From contig JAIPGO010000004.1 of NCBI GenBank assembly GCA_021736135.1, positions 22,500-86,499 of the forward strand: DNA of 64,000 nucleotides. Direction: 5' to 3'. Made by a program: the position numbers and the translations under genes. Under the pieces are notes generated by a model that was not told where the DNA came from, ran no database searches, and worked only from the letters and a program-made list of their open reading frames with translations. Position 1 is the stretch's first letter. Every line of letters starts with the position of its first letter. This DNA is from Candidatus Cloacimonadota bacterium (GTDB lineage: Bacteria > Cloacimonadota > Cloacimonadia > Cloacimonadales > TCS61). Positions 55,795 through 64,000 of this stretch are shown piece by piece.

Positions 55795-58700
55795 TTACTT
55801 CACTGCTTTCAGAATTTCCAGTCTTTGTTCGTGAATTCCCGCTTTGCGGGGAGCACAGGTGCACTGGAAGAGTTCACTTTCCAGAAGTTCAGCCAATGCC
55901 ATAATCTCAGGCTGAGGGCAGCAATCACAGGAACATTTTTGAACCACGCAATCGCTTACTCTTTCTTCGAAAAATTCTGCTGTCGCTTCCTCTGCTTTTA
56001 GTAATCCGGCATCTGCAAAGATTGTCAGCAGTTTCTGGAAATAATCAGACTGACGGGGATTGGCAAAACGCAAAGTCCGGTAACCGTCACCAATGGCTGT
56101 TCCGTAAATTTCCTGCACTGTAGGCTTAGGCAATAGCGCATCTGCAAAAGGCTCAGCCTTGTGAGTGTGAATGTTTATTACTCCCGCAGCTTTGCTGTAA
56201 ATTTCCTCGTTGGAGTCTTCACCATAAAGAATTACGAAATCGCCTGCTTCCACTTTTCCTCTGGTAATCCCAAAAGCTTTTAATCCTAAGGTATTGCAGT
56301 ATTTACTGGTAACGTAAACTTTGCCCAGCGGATCTTTCAGCACTGCAGAAGCCAGTTTCCAGATCTTTTTACCTACACTGCCGGAAACATTGTCCCGATT
56401 GTAGATGAAAAGAGTTTTTTCCGGGAAATCGATACAAGGGGGATCACATTTGGGAGTGGTTGTATAGCACTCCAGAGAATGGGTCATAGCTGTTTCGAGT
56501 TCATATTGGATTGATTGATCCGCCAGAGGATCAATTTTACTGTCTGGATCACTCACCATCCAGAGTTTCTTTCCCTGACGGTGCTGCAGATGCAGCAGCG
56601 TTCTCAAAGTCTGACTGATCTCACCCACCACGTAATATGCTTCCGCATCTTCGATGGCATCAAGACCTGCCAGTTCTTCTGATGGCAGTTTATCGCTGAG
56701 ATCAGGCGCATAAGTGAGGCTGAATATTTCTGCTTTGATATTTGCTGCTATTCTTTTCAGCATGCCCAGTTCTTCCAGAGTTGTGGAAGGATGTACGAAT
56801 ATCCTGTTAGCTTTGGCATTTGCCATTTTCTCTTTTATCAGCTTCGGGATGCTGCAACTGCAGACGTTTTCCCAGTTATTTTCATAATTTATATAAGCAC
56901 TTTTCACACGCGCTTCATCATCAATCACCTGCCAGCCAAAGCGTCCCTTGAAACAGAGATTGCGCCCGTTCCAGGCATCTTCCGGAGTCTCTATGGTAGT
57001 AACTCTGTCTGAAGTGAGATTGATCTGCACTTCACAACCGGTGCCGCACTGTCCGCAGCTTTGGATCACGGTTTCTTCAGGAGTATGCGGATTCAGCTTA
57101 TAATGCACGTTTTTGGGCATCAAAGCACCAACCGGGCAGACGGCAATACACTTGCCGCATTCTTCACAGCCGGTAAGATTCAGACTTTCGCCAAATTCCG
57201 GCGCCACGTAACTCTGATAGCCTCGCCAGATGTATCCTAAAACTCCGGCACCCTGTACTTCGGCACAAATGCGTACACAACGTCCGCATTTCACGCAGCG
57301 GTTGGCATCACGTAAAATGAAGGGATGGCTGTGATCAATGGGATGTTTATTTTTGGCACCGGCATAAGTATCGGCATCAATTTCATATTCAGTGGCATAT
57401 TTCCGTAAAGAGCAGGTTTCGTTCACATGACAGCCGCATTCAATGCAGCGGCTGGCTTCTTCAACCGCCTGCGCATGATCATAATCATATTCCACTTCAT
57501 CCAGATTGCTGTTGCGGTATTCCGCTTCCAGTTCCGGCATATTTATGCGAGGTGCTTTTTCATATTGCGCAAAATGTTTGGGGTCAATGTCTTTCAGTTT
57601 CTTCTCTTTCTTGCTGTCAAAACGCACGATGCCCCGCATCATTTCGCCTTGCAGGAAATGATGAATGCTTTCTGCTGCTAACCTGCCATCCGCGATTGCC
57701 TCGATCGCCGTGGCTGGTCCACGCCGGAAATCACCACCGGCAAATACGTTATCTGACCAGTACATAGTCTCTTCTTCACATACTGCTGTCAGCCAGCGGG
57801 TCAGGTTCCAGTCTCTGCCTTCGATCTTATTCTTTTCTTCCGCCAGAAATTCCACGTCGGGTGCCTGACTTATGGCTGCGATCAGTGTATCATATTCTTC
57901 ATCAAAATATTTGCCTGTAGGTTGCGGACGTCTTCTGCCGCTGGCATCAGGTTCGCCCAGTTCCATTATTTCCATTTTGACGGTCTTCAATCTGCCATCA
58001 ATGCCATACATCTCCACCGGATTAGTCAGAAAATGGAATTTTACACCTTCTTCTTCGGCAGCATCCACTTCATAAGCTTCCGCCGGCATTTCTGTGCGGG
58101 TACGTCTGTAAACAAGCGTAACTTCACTACCCTGACGGACGGCTGTCCGCGCACAGTCAATCGCCGTGTTTCCACCACCAACGATAGCCACCTTTTTGCC
58201 CAGATCAATCTTTTTACCTAAGGCAAAATTTCTCAAGTAATCCACTCCCAGCAGGCAACCTTCCAGATCATCACCTTTAGTGCGCATCGGAACTGCATTC
58301 TGAGCGCCTATTGCCATATAGACGGCATCATAACCTTTTGCCAGGTCTGTTACCAGGATGTCTTTACCTATGAAGGTATTATATTCAATTGTCATTCCGT
58401 TAGCGCACATCAGGTCAATTTCCTGATCCAGTATCTCTTTGGGCAGACGGTATTGAGGAATTCCATATCTCAGCCAGCCGCCACCCTGTGGTGAGGCTTC
58501 AAATACTTTCACCTCATATCCTTTATTACTGAGGTAATATCCGCAGGTCAATCCTGATGGTCCAGCGCCGATAATGGCAATCTTTTTACTCTTATCTGCC
58601 TCTCTGGCTGGAACATAACTATAATCAAGTCCCAGATCAAAATCCGCTGCATGCCTTTTCAATTGCCTGATGGCAACCGGCTCATCGACTATGGTGCGCC

Positions 58701-59160
58701 GGCATTCAGCTTCGCAGAAGGCAGGGCAAACACGTCCAATGGAAAGCGGCATAGGCAGCTTTTCCTTGATCACTTTCACTGCTTCCTGGTATTGCCCATT
58801 TGCTATTAATGACACATAAGTCTGAATATCAACATGATCAGGACACGCCACCGTACATGGTGCCACGCAGTCTGCATAATGATCGCTCAAAAGCAGTTCC
58901 AGCGCTGTCTTACGTGCATCCATCACGTCTTCGGAATGCGTCCAGATCTTCATATCTGCATAAATTTCCGTACCGCAGGCCGTAACGAATCCCCGGCGGC
59001 CTTCTACTTTTACGGCGCATACCCAGCAACTGCCAAAGGGTTTCAGTTCCTCATCATGACATAAAGTGGGAATTTCAATTCCCTGTTCGTTTGCCAGGTC
59101 CAGGATGGTTTTTCCCGGTTCAGTCTGTATTTCTTTTCCGTTTATTGTTACTGTTATCAT
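55795..59160 (-). CDS. GltD-NuoG fusion: iron-sulfur/FAD NAD(P)H oxidoreductase subunit
   Basis: About 1121 residues from the ATG at 59160 (AAGG 8 bases upstream; GTG at 59166 possible). Domains in order: plant-type [2Fe-2S] (1-80, 'CHDEELKPFGSCWVC'), glutamate-synthase-beta-like FAD/NAD(P) module (95-540; 'IIGAGPSGLTCGYYL', 'IVGGGNTAIDCA'), cysteine cluster 'CIECGCHVNETC', two [4Fe-4S] ferredoxin sites (625-690), and a molybdopterin-oxidoreductase-like [4Fe-4S] entry domain 'CGQCGTGCEV'. The rest is short for a molybdenum-binding half and probably lacks the cofactor. Works with NuoF and NuoE as a flavin-based, possibly electron-bifurcating complex; this is inference. Confidence 0.85.
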   Translation of the reverse strand: MITVTINGKEIQTEPGKTILDLANEQGIEIPTLCHDEELKPFGSCWVCAVKVEGRRGFVTACGTEIYADMKIWTHSEDVMDARKTALELLLSDHYADCVAPCTVACPDHVDIQTYVSLIANGQYQEAVKVIKEKLPMPLSIGRVCPAFCEAECRRTIVDEPVAIRQLKRHAADFDLGLDYSYVPAREADKSKKIAIIGAGPSGLTCGYYLSNKGYEVKVFEASPQGGGWLRYGIPQYRLPKEILDQEIDLMCANGMTIEYNTFIGKDILVTDLAKGYDAVYMAIGAQNAVPMRTKGDDLEGCLLGVDYLRNFALGKKIDLGKKVAIVGGGNTAIDCARTAVRQGSEVTLVYRRTRTEMPAEAYEVDAAEEEGVKFHFLTNPVEMYGIDGRLKTVKMEIMELGEPDASGRRRPQPTGKYFDEEYDTLIAAISQAPDVEFLAEEKNKIEGRDWNLTRWLTAVCEEETMYWSDNVFAGGDFRRGPATAIEAIADGRLAAESIHHFLQGEMMRGIVRFDSKKEKKLKDIDPKHFAQYEKAPRINMPELEAEYRNSNLDEVEYDYDHAQAVEEASRCIECGCHVNETCSLRKYATEYEIDADTYAGAKNKHPIDHSHPFILRDANRCVKCGRCVRICAEVQGAGVLGYIWRGYQSYVAPEFGESLNLTGCEECGKCIAVCPVGALMPKNVHYKLNPHTPEETVIQSCGQCGTGCEVQINLTSDRVTTIETPEDAWNGRNLCFKGRFGWQVIDDEARVKSAYINYENNWENVCSCSIPKLIKEKMANAKANRIFVHPSTTLEELGMLKRIAANIKAEIFSLTYAPDLSDKLPSEELAGLDAIEDAEAYYVVGEISQTLRTLLHLQHRQGKKLWMVSDPDSKIDPLADQSIQYELETAMTHSLECYTTTPKCDPPCIDFPEKTLFIYNRDNVSGSVGKKIWKLASAVLKDPLGKVYVTSKYCNTLGLKAFGITRGKVEAGDFVILYGEDSNEEIYSKAAGVINIHTHKAEPFADALLPKPTVQEIYGTAIGDGYRTLRFANPRQSDYFQKLLTIFADAGLLKAEEATAEFFEERVSDCVVQKCSCDCCPQPEIMALAELLESELFQCTCAPRKAGIHEQRLEILKAVK

Positions 59161-59170
59161 ATCCACACCC

Positions 59171-60934
59171 TTATACTTTCTTCACGGCATCAAAGCGACA
59201 GGCTTCATAGCAAGCGCCGCACTTGATACATTTATCCTGATCGATCACGTGAACCTGTTTTACTGTCCCGGAAATGGCATCAACCGGGCATTTGCGTGCA
59301 CAGACGGTACACCCGATACATTTGGCTGCATCAATGGTATATTTCAATAATGCCGTGCAAACTCCCGCAGGACAACGTTTTTCTACTATATGAGCTATAT
59401 ATTCTTCACGGAAATACTTTATCGTGGTTAATACCGGATTCGGAGCACTTTTTCCCAGTCCGCATAATGAGGTATCAATGATCTGATGCGCCAGTTTATC
59501 CAGCGTATCAATGTCTTCCATCTTTCCTTCTCCACTGGTGATACGGTTCAATATTTCCAGCATCCGCTTGGTGCCTATACGGCAGAAAGTACATTTACCA
59601 CAGCTTTCATTCTGCGTGAAATTCAAGAAGAAACGGGCAATATCGATCATACAGGTATCCGTATCCATCACCACCATACCGCCGGATCCCATTATTGCGC
59701 CTGTTTTTAATATTGATTCATATTCCACAGGTGTGTCGATGAGATGCTCAGGAATGCAGCCTCCCGAAGGTCCGCCTAACTGAACTGCCTTAAAGGGCTT
59801 GTCAAACTTCATTCCTCCGCCCACACCATAGATCACGTTGCGCAGGGTCGTGCCCATGGGCACTTCGATCAAACCGCTGTTCCTGATCTTGCCGGCAAGG
59901 GCGAATGCTTTCGTCCCGGGACAGGTTTCCAGTCCAAATTTGCGGTATTCTTCAGCTCCGTTTAAAATGATCCAGGCGATATTGGCATAGGTTTCCACGT
60001 TGTTATTATTTGTTGGTTTTCCCCATAATCCGCTTTTTGCCGGAAAGGGAGGACGCAGATTAGGCATTCCTCGTTTTCCTTCAATGGAACCGATCAAGGC
60101 AGTTTCTTCACCACAAACGAATGCTCCAGCGCCTTCCTTTATATGCAGTGAAAAATTGAAATCTGTTCCCATAATGTTTTCCCCGATTATGCCACGCTCT
60201 TCCGCATCAGCAATTGCCTTCTTCAGATGACGAACTGCCAGCGGATATTCTGCCCGGCAATATACGTAACCTTCATCAGCGCCAATAGCAAAGGCGCAGA
60301 TCAGCATGCCTTCGATAACGCTGTGCGGATCGCCTTCCAGGATGCCTTTATCCATAAAAGCTCCCGGATCACCTTCATCTGCATTACAGATCACATACTT
60401 CTTATCACTCTCATTCTGATAAGCAAACTGCCATTTCAAGCCTGTACTGAATCCGGCACCACCACGTCCACGTAATCCGGAATCTTTGATCACTTTGATC
60501 ACTTCTTCCTGTTTCATTGTTTTTATAACTTTTTCCAGAGCTTTATAACCATCATTTGCCAGATATTCATCAATACTCTCCGGATCAATATGACCGGCAT
60601 TACGAAGTACTATCCGGGTTTGACTGCCCAGGTTTTCGTTTTCCGGACATTCAAAATCCGGTGACAATATGGCTTTTTCAAGTAATGGCTCTTTCTTTAA
60701 ACAGCTTTCAATGATCGAACCGACTTCCTCTGCGGTTACACGACCATAAGTGATACTTTTACCATCATCTGTGGTTATCTCAAATATTGGTTCGGCAAAA
60801 CACATACCAATGCAGGCTGTTTTCTTGAGAGTTACATCAATTTCCTTGCCGGCTAAATAGTTCTCGATAGCTTTATAAATCTCACCCGCTCCGGCTGCCA
60901 GTCCACAACTGGCAAGTCCTACTTTTATTTCCAT
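59171..60934 (-). CDS. NuoF/HydB-like NADH-binding flavin subunit
   Basis: About 587 residues from the ATG at 60934 (GGAGG 5 bases upstream). N-terminal thioredoxin-like [2Fe-2S] domain (Cys in 'KTACIGMC'), NADH/FMN domain ('GRGGAGFSTGLKW'), a [4Fe-4S] site 'ESCGKCTFCRIGTKR' and two C-terminal ferredoxin sites ('CIGCTVCARKCP', 'CIKCGACYEAC'). The N- and C-terminal extras are those of HydB and NADH-linked bifurcating complexes rather than of respiratory NuoF. Co-transcribed with the genes on both sides. Confidence 0.92.
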   Translation of the reverse strand: MEIKVGLASCGLAAGAGEIYKAIENYLAGKEIDVTLKKTACIGMCFAEPIFEITTDDGKSITYGRVTAEEVGSIIESCLKKEPLLEKAILSPDFECPENENLGSQTRIVLRNAGHIDPESIDEYLANDGYKALEKVIKTMKQEEVIKVIKDSGLRGRGGAGFSTGLKWQFAYQNESDKKYVICNADEGDPGAFMDKGILEGDPHSVIEGMLICAFAIGADEGYVYCRAEYPLAVRHLKKAIADAEERGIIGENIMGTDFNFSLHIKEGAGAFVCGEETALIGSIEGKRGMPNLRPPFPAKSGLWGKPTNNNNVETYANIAWIILNGAEEYRKFGLETCPGTKAFALAGKIRNSGLIEVPMGTTLRNVIYGVGGGMKFDKPFKAVQLGGPSGGCIPEHLIDTPVEYESILKTGAIMGSGGMVVMDTDTCMIDIARFFLNFTQNESCGKCTFCRIGTKRMLEILNRITSGEGKMEDIDTLDKLAHQIIDTSLCGLGKSAPNPVLTTIKYFREEYIAHIVEKRCPAGVCTALLKYTIDAAKCIGCTVCARKCPVDAISGTVKQVHVIDQDKCIKCGACYEACRFDAVKKV

Positions 60935-60943
60935 CACTTCCTC

Positions 60944-61402
60944 CTATTCATACCTGTCTAATATTTTACCGACACTGTCAGGAGTCAGTTTTCCATGCGT
61001 ATCTTCATCAATCATCATCACTGGAGCCAGGCTGCAGCAGCCCAGGCAGGCTACTTCCATCAAAGTATATTTCCCGTCGCTGGTTGTATCTTCTACATCA
61101 GTTAAGTCCAGATGTCCCTGAATTGCATGAAATATCGCTGTTGCTCCGGATACATGACAAGCTGTTCCTTTGCATACTTTGATGATGTGGCGTCCTTGAG
61201 GCTTGAGCCGAAACATGGAATAGAATGTTGCCACTCCATACATATCAGCTATCTTTATCCCCGTTTCGGCTGCTACATAGCTTATAGTCTCCCGTTCCAG
61301 ATAGCCTTCCACTTCCTGCAATTCCTGCAACAACGGGATCGTTGCCCCCCGTTTACCTTTGAATTTGGCTATTATTGCATCAATCTTCTCTTTCTTATCC
61401 AT
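60944..61402 (-). CDS. NuoE-like [2Fe-2S] subunit
   Basis: A 152-residue protein of the thioredoxin-like [2Fe-2S] ferredoxin type (NuoE/HydC). The four cysteines are in 'CKGTACHVSGA' and 'EVACLGCCSLAPVM'. It passes electrons to NuoF. First gene of the three-gene operon; AAAGG lies 8 bases before the ATG. Confidence 0.93.
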   Translation of the reverse strand: MDKKEKIDAIIAKFKGKRGATIPLLQELQEVEGYLERETISYVAAETGIKIADMYGVATFYSMFRLKPQGRHIIKVCKGTACHVSGATAIFHAIQGHLDLTDVEDTTSDGKYTLMEVACLGCCSLAPVMMIDEDTHGKLTPDSVGKILDRYE

Positions 61403-61508
61403 TACTCAACCTTTCTGAATTATCTTTGTTTCCGCATATAAACAAAAAGAGATTTACCCCGCAGGATAAATCTTTTCTTCTTTTTGAGTTTCAAGTTTGA
61501 TTATTGTA

Positions 61509-61536
61509 AGCAGGCGGACATCAGTCCGCCTGCTTG
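61509..61536. terminator. Hairpin after the glutamate dehydrogenase gene
   Basis: AAGCAGGCGGAC-ATCA-GTCCGCCTGCTT, a perfect 12-bp stem, 18 bases past the stop of gdhA on the minus strand. The T run is short, so it may be a member of the interspersed hairpin family used as a terminator. Confidence 0.6.
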
Positions 61537-61553
61537 ATATAATTTTCTCTAAA

Positions 61554-62961
<1,408 letters not shown>

Positions 62962-63248
62962 GCTGCAAACTTAAATTATTTACTATTTCTTAAAATTGAC
63001 TTTTTTTACTCCCCGAATTCCCCCAACAAAGTCAAAAAGCACCTCTCTAACATACCAGATAGTAAGGTTCTGGTGCCGTTTTCGAATATTCCACAAAAAC
63101 CCTTACGCAATCGCATCCACTAAGACTTGCGAATAACCGCAGGCTTTCGCAATGGTCAAGTATATTCCTTATATATGAAGTCTGGCATCCCCTCCCTAAT
63201 ATTATTCATGATATGAGGTAACTTATTATTTTATAAAGTAATATTTAA

Positions 63249-63652
63249 CCCATTTTGTGCAGTAAGCTTTTACAAAGAGTGCTAAGGTTCTGAGTGCAGA
63301 GAAGTTAGAAAATTATCCCTGAATATTTTTGATATTTATGATCATTTTGTAACTTTCTCTGTGCCAGAAACTTGGCGCTTTTTGTGAAATCCTACTGCTC
63401 AAAGAGGCTGTGCGAGAATTAATAATTGTACATTTAAGATGCCGACATCCAATTTAAGCCAAGAGTTTTGGACTGTACTCAGGACAAGACTTTTGAGCGG
63501 CTAACATATTGTCAGGTAATTATATAAACGATGCCTGGGGAGTATTCGTCGCCCAAAAGTCTTGCCCGGAGTACCGTTCAAAACTCTTGTTCTCAGCGGG
63601 AATTATTATATTGATCACAAAACAGAAATTTTCGCACAGCCTCCAAAGTGGG
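63249..63652. mobile_element. Family 3 element inserted in copy E, TTTAA target duplication
   Basis: Ends CCCATTTTGTG and CCAAAGTGGG, flanked by TTTAA at 63244-63248 and 63653-63657. Its middle (GAGAAGTTAGAAAAT ... ATTTTGTAACTTTCTC) matches the element at 30721-30890. It is itself interrupted at 63405. Confidence 0.8.
63405..63643. mobile_element. Family 4 palindromic element inserted in the family 3 element
   Basis: A 239-bp element with inverted ends AGGCTGTGCGA ... TCGCACAGCCT and inner inverted repeats AAGAGTTTTG.../...CAAAACTCTTG. CAAAG flanks it at 63400-63404 and 63644-63648. No transposase. Confidence 0.78.
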
Positions 63653-63924
63653 TTTAAGATTTATCTCTTATAATTCCCGGTACGGGATATATTTGTATAG
63701 CGTAAGGTTGCACCACAGGCGCTACCTTATGAAAAAAATAAGACGCCCCCCCCATCCCATCGGCGCTGCGCGCCGATGGGATGGGGAGTGCGCATCATAC
63801 ATAAGGTAGTCTCGGAGAACCGAGTCAAACTCACGCTATAAAAATACATCCCTTTCAGGGAACTGGAGTTTGGACATTTTATTACTATAATCAGGTAGGT
63901 AAGAATAAATAATAAAGATAAATA

Positions 63925-63953
63925 TTGACATACATTTAGGATTTTTGAATAAT
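63925..63953 (+). promoter_or_regulatory. Promoter of the gene at the right edge
   Basis: TTGACA at 63925-63930, 17-base spacer, AATAAT at 63948-63953, 25 bases before the start codon. Confidence 0.6.
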
Positions 63954-63978
63954 GCCTCCAAAAGAACGGAGGTGTTTT

Positions 63979-64000
63979 ATGAAAGAGAAGAAAGATGATC
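63979..64000 (+). CDS. Start of a gene that runs off the right edge
   Basis: ATG at 63979 with GGAGGT 5 bases upstream and a promoter-like sequence before that. Only seven codons are visible ('MKEKKDD'), so no function can be given. Confidence 0.55.

Larger units (their letters stand above)
63182..63862. mobile_element. Palindromic element, family 1, copy E, interrupted by a nested insertion
   Basis: Left end CTGGCATCCCC at 63182; the part up to 63257 matches the left end of copy B, and the remainder resumes at 63653 (TTTAAGATTTATCTC...), with arms and the GC-rich centre CCCATCGGCGCTGCGC near 63757. The right terminus is lost: after CCCTTTCAGGGAA the sequence continues as TGGAGTTTGGACAT, the inverted end of the cargo of copy C. 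Confidence 0.75.

Noticed and set aside
55795..61402. Antisense frames within the redox operon
   Set aside because: Shadows of long, well-conserved genes with many recognised motifs.

Overview
The window looks like a low-GC, Gram-negative anaerobe or fermenter of the FCB (Fibrobacterota-Chlorobiota-Bacteroidota) superphylum. The clues are many lipobox proteins, two TonB-dependent receptors (one with a SusC-like carboxypeptidase-regulatory N-terminus and a DUF4249 partner), a 'YQNYPNPFN' type-IX-like C-terminal motif, and a NuoEF plus GltD-NuoG fusion typical of amino-acid or propionate fermenters. Candidatus Cloacimonadota is my best guess, from gene content only and not tested.

Layout. 1-6746 (minus): an RDD membrane protein running off the left edge, preceded by an operon-like set of lipoproteins, three of which share a C-terminal module of about 65 residues. 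7052-11432 (minus): a secreted metallophosphoesterase, an RRM RNA-binding protein with a strong terminator, and a PrsW-like intramembrane protease. 12199-24449 (plus): a lipoprotein with a clipped sorting motif followed by a 22-unit G-rich octamer array, a secreted hypothetical, a TetR/TonB-receptor/DUF4249 operon, two tandem FN3-like lipoproteins, and an EIIA/PII-like/cation-antiporter operon. 24503-28945 (minus): four tRNAs (Gln, Gln, Ser, Ser), then era, holA, uppP and a YibQ-type deacetylase. 28946-31162: a 2.2 kb gene-poor stretch full of inverted-repeat elements and gene remnants. 31163-41492: small regulators (TfoX-C, DtxR), asparaginase, an ABC transporter whose permease is fused to an M1 peptidase, and an M48 peptidase. 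42509-55752 (plus): a signalling island of PAS proteins, a TPR protein, two histidine kinases, two response regulators, a TonB receptor and a YfiR protein. 55795-62903 (minus): the NuoE/NuoF/GltD-NuoG redox complex and glutamate dehydrogenase. 62904-64000: nested mobile elements, then the start of a new gene at the right edge.

Themes. Several genes plausibly work together: glutamate dehydrogenase, asparaginase and the NADH-linked Nuo-like complex fit amino-acid catabolism with NAD(P)H/ferredoxin balancing; TonB receptors sit next to their likely regulators (TetR; YfiR-kinase-regulator); the PAS proteins and TPR protein share an unusual 'FVGREFRIKELR' C-terminal tail but lack kinase domains, so they may act as adaptors to the kinases next to them.

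The most unusual layer is non-coding: at least four families of small palindromic, transposase-less elements (some with target duplications, one three-deep nest), a hairpin family with a conserved loop, and 7-bp tandem repeats of four different sequences that occupy successive gene junctions of the signalling island and even supply stop codons.
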